Assembly (NCBI GenBank): GCA_946811695.1
Contig: OX328125.1
Span: 48,629,321-48,693,320 of the forward strand
Direction of reading: 5' to 3'
Length of the DNA: 64,000 nucleotides
DNA from: Gonocerus acuteangulatus
Lineage: Eukaryota; Arthropoda; Insecta; Hemiptera; Coreidae
Shown here: piece after piece, positions 54,375 to 64,000 of the stretch
How positions within the stretch are numbered: position 1 is the stretch's first letter
Layout: each line of letters begins with the position of its first letter
The notes under the pieces: model-generated
Told to the model about the DNA's origin: nothing
What the model saw: only the letters and a program-made list of their open reading frames with translations
Databases searched by the model: none
Program-made: the position numbers and the translations under genes

Positions 54375-54968
54375 ATATATATATATATAAAATTCACGTG
54401 TCTGTGTCTTTCCTTATACAAATCTCCACCGTTTGACCGATTTTTCCCAAACTTGGCACACAGGCAGATCTTGATACGGGAAATCTCCTATACAAGGTCA
54501 TAATAGTCAAATTTCAAAATTTGTTCAAAAGTTTTGTTCAAGAAAAATTGGCTACACTGAACCATTCAGATTCTGACGGCCATTTTGAATAATGTCTCAA
54601 ATTTATTTGTTGATGTTCCAGACAATTAGAATAATTCGAACTCATTGATGACTTTACATCATTATATAATCATGTAATGCAGTTTATTTCAATTTTATAT
54701 CAACAGTCACTATCTATCTAAGGAGTGCTGCCCTTTCTTTGATAAGAGCTGTCTACTAGCAGGCTCTGGTGCTGGCCTCTTTCGGTTTTTTTCTGAACTG
54801 CTGTGTTGCTGGCCTCTGTTGGCTGTTTCACGAACTACATCTAGACAGATATAAACAAATTCACACCGTTTGACCGATTTAGACGTAACTGCGTATACAG
54901 GTAGATCTTAATACGGGGAGAGTCATAGGCAGAAAGTAGGTGTAGCATGGCACACTGGGTAACCGCTA

Positions 54969-54970
<2 letters not shown>
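54375..54970 (+). mobile_element. Helitron-like element, with a second internal start
   Basis: Begins ATATATATAAAATTCACGTG TCTGTGTC, CACCGTTTGACCGATTTTTC, TTGGCACACAGGCAGATCTT GATACGG. A second similar start occurs at 54856-54915 (CACACCGTTTGACCGATTTA...CAGGTAGATCTTAATACGGG), and the end is GTAGCATGGCACACTGGGTA ACCGCTAGT. Non-coding. Confidence 0.6.

Positions 54971-54976
<6 letters not shown>

Positions 54977-55041
<65 letters not shown>
54977..55041. repeat. (AT)n microsatellite
   Basis: AT dinucleotide run just downstream of the Helitron CTAGT end. Confidence 0.95.
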
Positions 55042-55045
<4 letters not shown>

Positions 55046-55990
55046 CTAAATATAAAATTATTAAATCTATTAACTCTGTCTATTTGTTTGGGATATTTAA
55101 GAAAATACAAGTCCAAAACTGCTAATGTCTTTTGTATTAAAATTTATCTTTTTCAGCACCTACTTAAACAAAATGTCGAAATCTTCGTTTGATCAAACCT
55201 TACACCTTTGAAAAAGAAACAACTCAACAAGTCCTCCAGTGTAGTATTAAAGACCTTCGTGACTTTGCCAAGTCTAATCTCCTGTGAGACTTGAACGGGT
55301 TCTAGACCAGGACTTTATGGCCCAAGTGTTTCAACCTAATGTAATTACTTGCTAATTTTGTTTCTAATGGTTTTGGTACTGTACCAACACATTTTCCCAT
55401 CCTACTGATCTAAAATAACCTTTTAAACCGATCAAGAGTCAGTATAAAAACTGTCAAATTATAATGAAAAAAAAAAAGATGTACGCTCCGAAAGTATTCA
55501 ATAATTGTTCCACCATATTGAGCCTTCAAGGTAGCTTAGGCCCTGTAGATTCTGACCTTGGAATTGCTAATGCCTATTTATAATCTGTTTAAGTAGACGA
55601 TTATCCATTGTTCGCTTTATTAGGCTGTCGGGATAAACTTAGCCTTATTTATCCACCGAAAAATTTAAAGTGAAGGTTTTTTTTTGTTTTTTTTATGTAT
55701 AGCAAAAAAAAAAAACTAGCTACTCCCATAATTAAAGCTTTTAATTATTTTTATTAGCCTAGCTTGTTTCATAAGTATTACCTTGGATGTTGTTCTATTT
55801 TATTTCTGTTCCATCTGCCCTACATGTTAACATTCTTGCTATCTCGTCAGAGGCTCTTCTTTCTACGGCCTAACTGTATGTTTTAATTATTTTTAGTGTT
55901 ATCATTTTCTAAAAGGGAACCACAACACAACAAAAAGTCTACGAAAATTTTTGGGCAAGAAAATTAAGTTGTGCAACATGGCCCTGCTAA
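55042..55990. other. AT-rich DNA, nothing recognised
   Basis: No feature seen. Confidence 0.4.
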
Positions 55991-56484
55991 TAACACTGTT
56001 CTGCACGAAACTCCTCCTTCAAACCAAAACATGCTTTCTTACTGTTTTCAAATGTGCTGAACACGAATTTGAAGTCAGATTCTGTCTATCACGCACAGTT
56101 TCTTAAGAAATTCTAGTTTTTTATCCAAAAATGTGAGTTTTTTGTAAATTTTACGAATTTTTTTTGGCATCAAAACATAGTGAAAAAAATTCAAAAGCCC
56201 GATGATTTTGAGCGCAATGAAGTATATTTGAACGGAAAAAAATTTGATGGGAATATTACAAGTGGTTGAAGAAATATGGCTAAAAGTGTTTTTTCAGTTT
56301 TTGATCTTGAGGCAGGGATTTGGTCTCTACCTGGATCTTTAGGGGAATGACCTTCGTTTCTCTTTTATGGTGGTATCCTTTTCATTCAAATCCTTACCTG
56401 CCCCCCTTTCACCCTCAATACCCCAACTCCCCCCCTCCCACTCAGCCCCTCTCTTGTCACTATTTTCTTCTAGGATTTGATCAG

Positions 56485-56488
<4 letters not shown>

Positions 56489-56534
<46 letters not shown>

Positions 56535-56704
56535 GGCGCATTTACAACTTGGCCATTAGCGCCGGGCTATCTATAGGTTGCCACCCTTTTATAATGCCAA
56601 CAGCACGTGGTCGGTCACCCATTCAGGTACTGACCACGCCCGACGTTGCTTAACTTCGGTGATCTAGGGGAACCGGTGTATTCAACGTGGCTATGGCCGT
56701 TGGC
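56489..56704 (-). mobile_element. 5S rRNA-derived SINE inside the transposon leader
   Basis: The cleanest 5S-type copy: minus strand GCCAACGGCCATAGCCACGT, TGAATACACCGGTTCCCCTA, GATCACCGAAGTTAAGCAAC, GTCGGGCGTGGTCAGTACCT, then central module, GGCGCTAATGGCCAAGTTGT AAATGCGCC hairpin and ~45-nt A tail. Perfect 12-bp duplication TTGATCAGTACT at 56477-56488 and 56705-56716. Confidence 0.95.
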
Positions 56705-56798
56705 TTGATCAGTACTCTCGAGGCTTTCGCTAAACGCACTTATTTGGATATTCAGTTGTGCTATCATTGTTCTGGGAACAGTTCACTTTTTCTCTGTA

Positions 56799-58486
56799 AT
56801 GTCACGACTGTGTATAAAAAAGCCTGATTCCTTTTGCTATGTTTGTGGTGAAGTCACATTCAAGTCCACTCAGAAACCTCTGACTCCGCTGGTGAAGAAG
56901 GCATACGAGTTATACTTTGGATGTAAAGCAAGTGACCAGGACAAATCCTGGGCTCCTAAAATATGCTGTAGTTCATGCTCACGTTCTCTGACTGGTTGGC
57001 TAAATGGGACACATAGTCCAACAAAAGTCAATGCCATTTGCAGTTCCCATGATATGGCGAGAACCTACAAATCATGTGACCTATTGCTATTTTTGCATGA
57101 CCACAATCAAAGGTTTCTCGTTCAAGAGCAAAAAGAAAATTGTTTATCCCAACATCCCCTCTGCCATGAGACCAGCTCCACATGATGCCTCCATGCCCAT
57201 CCCACCAAATCCGAGTAAGTTCCGTCTTAGTTCTGAGGAGTGCAGCGATTCTGAACGCGTTTCACCTCAACCTGGAACCAGTCAACAAGAAGAAATTTCA
57301 AGTTCGTCCAGCCCCTCTGAAACTCAGCCACAGCTCATAAATCAGAGGCGATTGAATGATTTTGTTCGTGATTTAGATCTCCCAAAATCAAAAGCTCAGC
57401 TGCTTGGGTCAAGGTTGCAACAATGGAATCTCTTGGAAGGAGGCGTGAATATATCTTTCTTCAGAAAACGGGAATCAGGAGTTCTATGCTTTTTCTCGAT
57501 GGAAGAAAATCTTGTATTTTGCAATGATGTATTTCATTTGCTCCAGGAACTTGATCTGCCAACCAATCCAGAGGAATGGAGACTATTCATTGACAGCTCC
57601 AAGTTTAGTTTAAAAGGAGTACTCCTTCAAAATGGAAACAAACATCCATCTATCCCAGTAGCTCATTCGGTCCAAATGAAAGAAACCTATGACAACATGG
57701 AGATACTTCTACAAAAAATCAAGTACCATGAGTACAAATGGCGCATTTGTGCAGATCTTAAAGTGGTAGCCATGCTTACAGGACTCCAAGGAGGTTACAC
57801 TAAATTTTGTTGTTTTTTGTGCGAGTGGGACAGCAGAAAAAGAGGAGACCATTATGTCGTAAAAAAATGGCCAGAGCGTAAGGAAAAAGTAGGTGAAAAA
57901 AACATTACCAATCCTCCATTAGTGGACAAAAACCAAATAATTTTACCCCCACTCCACATAAAATTGGGGCTAATGAAAAACTTCGTAAAAGCGATAGACA
58001 AGGAAGGAGAAGGTTTCATGTACTTAAAACAAAAATTTCCGCATCTCAGCGATGCTAAGATAAAGGAGGGAATTTTCGTAGGACCCCAAATTCGACATCT
58101 ACTCAAGGACCTCACTTTTGAAGCAAAGTTACATACTACTGAGAAAAAGGCTTGTATTGCTTTTCGAGAGGTATGTGCTAAGTTTTTGGGAAACGAAAAA
58201 TCTAGAGACTACCGAAAAATAGTCCAAGAACTGCTCACTTCATATAAAACATTGGGATGCAATATGTCCTTAAAAATACATTTCCTGCATAGTCACCTAG
58301 ACTTTTTCGCCCCAAATTTGGGTGCAGTTTCGGACGAACATGGAGAACGATTCCGCCAAGACATATCCAGAATGGAAAAAAGGTGGCAAGAATACTGGCA
58401 AATGGAATGAGAAGATGCTGGCGGATTACTGCTGGACACTGCAGCGGGAGACAGAGGAGGAAGAGTACAAAAGAAAAAAAAATTGA
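56799..58486 (+). pseudogene. Transposase-like protein, frameshifted (unassigned DDE-type family)
   Basis: Starts MSRLCIKKPDSFCYVCGEVT (56799). The N-terminus has Cys13-x2-Cys16 and Cys56/57..Cys60, a ZAD-like zinc-binding arrangement, then a second pair CYFC. Frame 1 fails after GWLNGTH at about 57015; the protein continues in the frame read from 57025 (KSMPFAVPMIWREP...). In the segment whose first Met codon is at 57004 I see FIDSSK (D197), CADLK (D251), CCFLCEWD (C269/270-x2-C273), LPPLHIKLG (H318) and SDEHGERFRQD (E445, H446, E448). The order D, D, CxxC, H, E is what is known for DDE transposases with a C2-H insertion. A Ser-rich acidic linker lies at residues 80-110. A second shift near 58400 ends the frame at 58410, while KWNEKMLADYCWTLQRETEE continues to the TGA at 58484-58486. 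I recall close relatives as many 'uncharacterized' arthropod proteins; the catalytic roles are inferred. Confidence 0.75.
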
Positions 58487-58849
58487 CGATGTGTGTATAT
58501 TTTTTGAGTTGTGTCATATCTAGTATTATACCTGATAGCATGCAGGATTCAATTAATTATATTTTACCGTTGAAAAAGAAAAAAAAAATCTGTTATAATA
58601 AAGACAATAATTTTCAAATACAATTTTTCATTTTTTCCAAGTTCCTCCTCTTTTCTCTCAAAATCAGAGGGCGATCGAATTTTTCTGAGTTCAGATTCGG
58701 ACTCAGCACACCTGAAAACATGATAAACAGGCAAAATTGTTCAAGGGAGGGGAGAAAAGTTTTTTTTTGCAGAACAGTGTAATCAACGAATATTTGGTTA
58801 TTTTATTTTTTGTTGCTCCTAGTCTTGGACGAATGGCATCGTTTTAGTC

Positions 58850-59430
58850 ATCTATGGCTAAGTATTGTTTATAGAAATTAATCCAGGAATATTTATTTGT
58901 TATTTGCTCGCGTTGTGGGGACCTCCTTGATGTAAGACACATCTTGGTGGACTGCACTTCGCTCCAAGAGGCCAGGCAGCGGCACCAACTAGCTGGTAGC
59001 CTAAATGATCTGTTGAATAGAAATGAGCCATCTGTTAAGAGATTGATGACATTTTTAAAAGACATCAACATTTACTACCTCATATAGCTCTTCTCTTGTA
59101 ATGTAACATACGAGAATGTATAGTAAAATTAAGTATTTATCGAAAGTATGTATGTTGTGTATGTCTGTATTTATTGAGTGACTGCGTTTATGTGAATGTA
59201 AATATGTAAATAATATTGTATATTTAGGCTTAGTTATAGGATTAAGATTAACGGTCCTTCTGGTATATGTTTAAAAGGAAGAACCTATGTAAATAGTTTA
59301 AATAATAATTGTATTTCCAAGCAGTTATAAACTGCCACATCGGGTTTCCAATAAAAATGTGAGGCCTATAAAATGGTGTTAATGACCTCAGTAGTATAAG
59401 CACCATTTAAAAAAAAAAAAAAAAAAAAAT
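58850..59430 (+). mobile_element. 5'-truncated RNase H-type LINE with complete 3' end
   Basis: From about 58908 it codes CSRCGDLLDVRHILVDCTSL, QEARQRHQLAGSLNDLLNRN, EPSVKRLMTFLKDINIYYLI, stop at about 59086: the LINE zinc knuckle C-x2-C...H-x4-C and the LKDINIY ending. A ~320-bp 3' UTR follows, ending in the hairpin GGTGTTAATGACCTCAGTAG TATAAGCACC (59375-59404) and poly(A) (59409-59429). It links a LINE protein to the tail hairpin carried by the SINEs and tail-only insertions, and is the best candidate in the window for the mobilising LINE lineage. Confidence 0.85.
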
Positions 59431-59550
59431 TTATTTGTTATTTTACTTCATCCCAACTGCAGGGGTGCTTTATAATATGAAAAAAACTAAGAAATTAGAT
59501 TAAACACCATTTTGTAGATTTGTTAAATGTTGAAATCTGTTTATATTATA

Positions 59551-60474
59551 CCGTCGATACAAATGCAAAGTAACGAATTTGAAAAAATGCATCTTTCATT
59601 GTCAATCTTTACTAATTTCTGCTGGACTTATGTACGGCAAATTCTTCAATCTTAGATCATTCTTCAATCTTAGATCATTCTTCAATCTTAGATCACTTGT
59701 ATTTTGAACAGTTAGATTTAATGTAAGGAATACTTGTAAATAAATATATTTAGGTGTAAGTGTAAGAATGTATGTATGTGTATGAGTATGTATATGGGTG
59801 TATGTATACATATGTGTGTGTGTGTGTGTATGAGTGTACGTGTTTATAAATGTGTATATGTGCATATATACATATGTGTGAGTGTATATGTGTATATATG
59901 TATATATATGTGGATGCGTATGTGTGTGTATGTATGTGTATATGTAAATGTAGAAGTAGCTATAAGTGAAAAAAGAAAGGAATATAGCATCTAGTGTTTA
60001 AGTGCTTTAATTTAATGAGAAAAAAATAAATAAGTTGTGTACATTTATATGTAATTCTATTGAAAAAAAAAAAAAATAATAAAAAAAAAAAAAAAAAAAA
60101 AAAGAATAAAAAGAAAAAAAGAAAAAAATGAAAAGAAAAGAAAAAAAAAATGTAAAAAAAAAATAATAAAAAAAAAAAAAAAAAAAATAAATAAATAAAA
60201 AAAAAATAAATAAAAAAAAATAAATAAATAAAATAAATTAAAATAAAAAATAAATAAAGAAAAAATAAAAAGGAAAATAAAAAAAAAAAAATATATATAT
60301 ATAATAAAAGAATAAAAAAATAAATAAATAAATAATAAAAAAATAAAATAAAAAAAAAATAAAAAAAAAAAATAAATAAATAAAAAATTAGATATATTTT
60401 GTACGGTTAGATTTAATGTAAGGAATACTTGTAAATAAATATATTTAGGTGTAAGGGTATAAGTATATATATGC

Positions 60475-60539
<65 letters not shown>

Positions 60540-60655
60540 AGTGTGCGTGTTTATAAATATGTATATATGTATGTATGGATGTGTGTGTGTATGTATGTAT
60601 GTATATGTGTGTGTGTATGTATGTGTGTGCATGTGTGTATATGTATGTGTGTATA

Positions 60656-60692
<37 letters not shown>

Positions 60693-60820
60693 GTGTATAT
60701 ATATATACATAGAAGTAGCTATAAGTGAAACAGAAAGGAATATACCATCTATTGTTAGCTTTAAATTAATGAGAAAAAATAAATAAATAAAAAAGTTGTG
60801 TACAGTTATATGTTATTCTA

Positions 60821-60873
<53 letters not shown>

Positions 60874-61155
60874 AACAGAATGTGCTTACATATTTCATGA
60901 GATTAATTAGTTAAAAACTAGGTTTAATTAAAAAACAAAAAACAAAAGGTTCATAGGACGATTAAAACAGTAAGTTGTTCGTCCTTTAATTCATTCCATT
61001 CCATTAGATCACTCTATTAAAGGGAAAGTATTCCACTATCAAAAGGTCAAATCTGCCGAATATTTGACTGTCCAAAAAAAAAGTTATGAATAAACGCTTT
61101 TCCACTCTGAAAAGTGGTGATTTTCACATTAGATACTTTGGATTTGTAGCGGCGA
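59551..61155. repeat. 255-bp TA-type MITE (copy 4), split by retroinsertions
   Basis: Left half 59551-59702 (CCGTCGATACAAATGCAAAG...TTCAATCTTAGATCACT), right half 61004-61155 (TTAGATCACTCTATTAAAGG...TTTGGATTTGTAGCGGCGA). TA flanks 59549-59550 and 61156-61157. TTAGATCACT at both junctions is the target duplication of the inserted material. An 18-bp phrase TCTTCAATCTTAGATCAT is tandemly repeated three times at 59643-59698. Confidence 0.8.
59703..61003 (+). repeat. Two tandem retrotransposon 3' ends with TG- and A-rich tracts
   Basis: Each unit begins GTTAGATTTAATGTAAGGAA TACTTGTAAATAAATATATT (59710 and 60400), then TG/TATG-rich sequence (59765-59945; 60440-60710), then GAAGTAGCTATAAGTGAAA...AGGAATATA, AAATAAG TTGTGTACA and an A-rich tail (60062-60395; 60822-60871). 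The second unit repeats the first head to tail. A further piece, 60872-61000, shares TGCTTACATATTTCATGA with 47268. Long frames across these tracts are low-complexity. Confidence 0.75.
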
Positions 61156-61610
61156 TATGTAGTCACCTGCCGTCTTATTACCTAGTAATGGTTCTCCACC
61201 AATTGTTATTATTATTTAAATGATATTTTTGTAAATCATTGGTCAAAGGGTAAGGGTTCATTTATTTATTTCTGAGCATTCGCAACAAAGGATATTCGCC
61301 TAACCAAGGATATGAAAAAGTTCAACAATCGTCCTAAAATCAGAAAATTATCTTCGAAAAAAGTCGACATTATTTTTCACGGCTTATTAGATCGATAATA
61401 TTTTCTCTTTTATAGGTTTTTAGGTACAATTTTTATTTGCATTTAGTAGTGCATTAAGTTGAAGACTGTTATAGATAATTGTGAAATAGTGCATTCTGGA
61501 TTTTCTGGTATCAAAAATGAAGGATAGGCTTACAAACGTCCTTTCAAGTTCCGCTTTCGTCCAAACTGAAATGCATCAATTTTTCGAATGTTTGCAAAGC
61601 AAAAACAAAA
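61156..61610. other. Unassigned DNA
   Basis: No feature recognised before HINE copy 3. Confidence 0.4.
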
Positions 61611-62532
61611 GTCCGCCACGCAGGAGCTGCATAACTAAGCACTTTCCTCAGAATTTTTGTAGTGTAGACTACATTATTGGATAATTTGCTGTAAATAACC
61701 TATATAAATAAAATAAAAACGTGAATAGTTCTGCTCATTTACATTTCTTATGAGAACTGTTCAATTATTAATTTTGTAAATAATTTGCTTCCAGAGTTAT
61801 TTTAATACATGATATTGTACTAATTAATAAATACACAAAAACTTCATATTCCGTCTTTTGATCTGACGCAGGAACAGGATACAGTCCACCTAGTGGGAGA
61901 TAGCGCTCCTCGCGGCGGCTTTGGGAACCTACGTCTGGCGGGATATTCTATTGAAATATAGCACAAAGTATACCCCCCTTTCCGATAGACTGATTTACTT
62001 AATTTTTACAACACTTCTTTCTCATGAGATACCCACGACGTATACCGCGCTTCGTTACAATACAGCAGATATTACGACCGGTATGAGTATATTAGTACTT
62101 AAGGTCCGGAGTAAACCCCCCCCCCCTCCATATAACCCGATTTAGTTTATTTTTACAACCAATTTTTCTCTTTTGATTACCACCACGAATACCGTGTTTC
62201 GTTGAAATGTAACAAACATTACGGCTGGTAGTGGCAAATTGGTAATGTGGGTCCGGAGTAAACTCCCCCCCCCCTCCTAATGAACCGATTTAGTTTATTT
62301 TTATGACGTATTTCTCTCTTTAGATCAACATAACGAATACCGAGTTTCGTTGAAATATAACAAAAACTATTGCTGGCATGGTCAAATTAGTGTTTTGGGT
62401 CCGGGGTAAACCCCCCTCCCGGTGGACCGATTTTGGTGGTTAACGAACTCGTTCAATCGTTTGCTAATTGAACGCTATATACCACGTTTCGTGAAGAAAA
62501 AACAAAAACTCTGGCCGCTATCGTGTTAACAG

Positions 62533-62564
<32 letters not shown>

Positions 62565-62565
62565 A

Positions 62566-62659
<94 letters not shown>

Positions 62660-62807
62660 TATATATGTATATATAGATATATATAAAATTTAACGGGGGT
62701 CATTTTCGGTGTCTACTAGGTAGGATCGATAAATATTTGAAGAAATTTTTCAAAAATTCCGTCATGAGTGCAACCTCAATAGCTACTTTCCTTCGGAGGA
62801 AAGTGCT
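61611..62807 (+). mobile_element. HINE/Helentron-like modular repeat, copy 3
   Basis: GTCCGCCACGCAGGAGCTGC start, modules with C-runs at about 61972, 62117, 62264 and 62408, (CA)n(TA)n (62533-62657), then TCATTTTCGGTGTCTACTAG, GCTACTTTCCTTCGGAGGAA AGTGCT end. Flanks A|GTCCG and GTGCT|A as in the other copies. The spacing of C-runs (~145 bp) gives the module period without interruption. Confidence 0.75.
62533..62657. repeat. (CA)n(TA)n microsatellite inside HINE copy 3
   Basis: Occupies the same position as the (AT)n of copies 1 and 2. Confidence 0.95.
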
Positions 62808-63595
62808 AACATACAGACCTCTTTAAGTTTTTACCATAAGACGAATTCCCAACTGGGGAAAACCGCCTTTATAATTTGGTTTCGTTTACATGAGAACTTT
62901 TTTGTTAATTTTATTAAAGTAAAATGTGTATGTATATAACCACTGAACAAAAATATTTAAGCGGTTCTTTAGAAAGGAATATATTGAGATTTCAGACAAG
63001 AGATTCCGAGGTAAGAATGCTGCGGAAACTAGTTAAGATGTTGCGGGTTCTTAAGCGTGTTCAATTAAATTTAAATTTTTGTATTTAAATTATTTTATTC
63101 ATATTGGATGAATAAAAACAATCCTCCAGTCAGTTTTACTTGTTATTTTTTTTTTCTTGGCATATGATTTTTTCTTTTGTCATCATATAATGTCCTTAAA
63201 TAAATTATTAACATAATATCCTTGTATTAATTCAGGGAACGAACATTTTATTCACATTCTTTGTGTGAGTTGTGCTTCGACTCTTTCCTGATTCATTTGC
63301 ATTCTAATTTGTGGTTGTGGGGGGACTCCTGTTTATATATGTACTTGAGAAAATGGCTTGTGGGAGAGTTTCCCTATTCATTGATGGAAAGAGAAATTTT
63401 CAGTTCCCACTATTCAGTTTTAATGTGGTAATATTCTTCTAAATTCATCAACCCTACTTGACGAAGAATTATTACTATTTTGCTTATACTCATATACGAT
63501 GCTGCTGATGGCGGATTATTTACAGCAAACTCAAATGTCGAAAGCATTTTGAGATTAAAAAATTTGGTGTTAGGTTTCTTAATCTGTTCACTTTC

Positions 63596-63600
<5 letters not shown>
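62808..63600. other. AT-rich DNA, nothing recognised
   Basis: No feature seen. Confidence 0.4.

Positions 63601-63667
<67 letters not shown>
63601..63667. repeat. (TA)n(GA)n microsatellite
   Basis: TA run to about 63636, then AG run. Confidence 0.95.
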
Positions 63668-63670
<3 letters not shown>

Positions 63671-63715
63671 GAATAGAATTTTTTTGGTATAAGTACATTG
63701 ACATTGCCAAGGATC

Positions 63716-63721
<6 letters not shown>

Positions 63722-63764
<43 letters not shown>

Positions 63765-63815
63765 GCAGTTCAACCACTTGGGTCATGGATGCCTATGCAT
63801 ATGTGTGCAATTGAT
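63722..63815 (-). mobile_element. LINE/SINE 3' tail: hairpin + poly(A)
   Basis: Minus strand: AATTGCACACATATGCATAG, GCATCCATGACCCAAGTGGT, TGAACTGCC, then ~40 A (poly(T) 63722-63761 on +). Stem GGCA/TGCC with the ATGACC core; same family as 47160-47222. Confidence 0.7.
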
Positions 63816-64000
63816 AATTAATCAATCATATATTGATATACATATACATATATATTTTATGTTAGTAGTGTTATTATTTTTAAGTAATCATAATAATGAT
63901 AATAGTAATACAATTTCTAAAAAAATAATACTTAAATTAAAAATAAAGCTTGAATAATATAATCTAAAAATATGAGTATTCCTATGTACATTAAATGTGA
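63816..64000. other. AT-rich DNA to window end
   Basis: TAATAATGATAATAG-type simple sequence; nothing else. Confidence 0.5.

Larger units (their letters stand above)
55994..58779 (+). mobile_element. TIR-bounded DNA transposon carrying a transposase-like gene
   Basis: Perfect 12-bp outer inverted ends CACTGTTCTGCA (55994-56005; mirror 58768-58779) with TAA on both sides (55991-55993 and 58780-58782). About 50 bp inside, a second inverted block matches closely: TGTTTTCAAATGTGCTGAAC, ACGAATTTGAAGTCAGA (56043-56079) against, in reverse, TGTTTTCAGGTGTGCTGAGT, CCGAATCTGAACTCAGA (about 58685-58721). It encloses the gene at 56799-58486 on the plus strand, ~800 bp of leader interrupted by a 5S SINE, and ~290 bp of trailer. 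A CACTG start with a 3-bp duplication suits CMC (CACTA-like) elements, while TAA also suits PIF/Harbinger; the superfamily is left open. Confidence 0.8.

Noticed and set aside
56570..56704. 5S rRNA gene
   Set aside because: Only the promoter-bearing 5' part of 5S is present, fused to SINE sequence with poly(A) and TSD; the same applies to the copies at 12198, 19802 and 43903.
56799..58486. Host gene encoding a zinc-finger protein
   Set aside because: It is enclosed by matched TIRs with a TAA duplication and carries two frameshifts; better explained as transposon cargo.
60057..60786. 217-codon minus frame and overlapping plus frames
   Set aside because: Translation of A-rich and TG-rich tracts inside tandem retro-ends; low complexity on both strands.

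Overview
The window reads as non-coding, repeat-saturated nuclear DNA of an arthropod-like animal. The evidence is strong AT bias, long (TA)n, (CA)n and poly(A/T) tracts, metazoan transposon families, several copies of a 5S rRNA-derived SINE, and the absence of operons or long host ORFs. I found no host protein-coding gene, functional tRNA or rRNA gene, or CRISPR array. The species cannot be told from what I can see.

Almost every recognisable protein is a piece of a transposable element. Retroelement pieces are a Copia integrase-region fragment (7.0-7.5 kb), RTE-like non-LTR C-termini (8.7, 30.6 and 46.6 kb), at least nine 3' ends of an RNase H-bearing LINE group with the ending C-x2-C...H-x4-C (2.0, 18.7, 21.8, 23.5, 24.0, 29.7, 39.8, 44.3 and 58.9 kb), and Penelope-like relics with hammerhead-like motifs (3.6, 28.2, 39.2-39.7 and 53.3-54.3 kb). 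DNA-element pieces are a mariner N-terminus (0.1-0.4 kb), a decayed IR/DR Tc1 element (16.0-17.7 kb), two PIF/Harbinger derivatives (38.4 and 41.7 kb), a hAT MITE with a perfect 8-bp TSD (37.5 kb), two TTAA piggyBac-like insertions (24.3 and 50.1 kb), a TA-flanked 255-bp MITE family (18.7, 30.3, 46.2 and 59.6 kb), Helitron ends (15.6, 23.9, 37.2 and 54.4 kb) and three copies of a modular Helentron-like (HINE) element (3.8, 10.8 and 61.6 kb).

The most gene-like locus is 55994-58779. It is a TIR-bounded element of about 2.8 kb with a TAA duplication, carrying a frameshifted transposase-like gene with an N-terminal zinc-binding region. The gene belongs to a family I recall as widespread in arthropod genomes but cannot assign to a named superfamily.

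Several systems connect loci across the window. (1) A ~30-nt 3' hairpin with the core ATGRCC is shared by an RNase H LINE copy, the 5S-derived SINEs and a tRNA-derived SINE. Three insertions consist of almost nothing but this hairpin plus an A-rich tail, each between target-site duplications; this looks like a minimal retrotransposition signal. (2) A SINE central module (GGTGGCAACCTRTAGATAG) is shared by otherwise different SINEs. (3) Nested insertions give natural empty sites: HINE into SINE, SINE into HINE, piggyBac into a palindromic MITE, a TTAA MITE into another repeat, a TA MITE into a LINE, and a 5S SINE into the TIR element. These fix element boundaries precisely.

The remaining stretches are AT-rich DNA in which I recognise nothing; they are listed so a reader knows they were examined.
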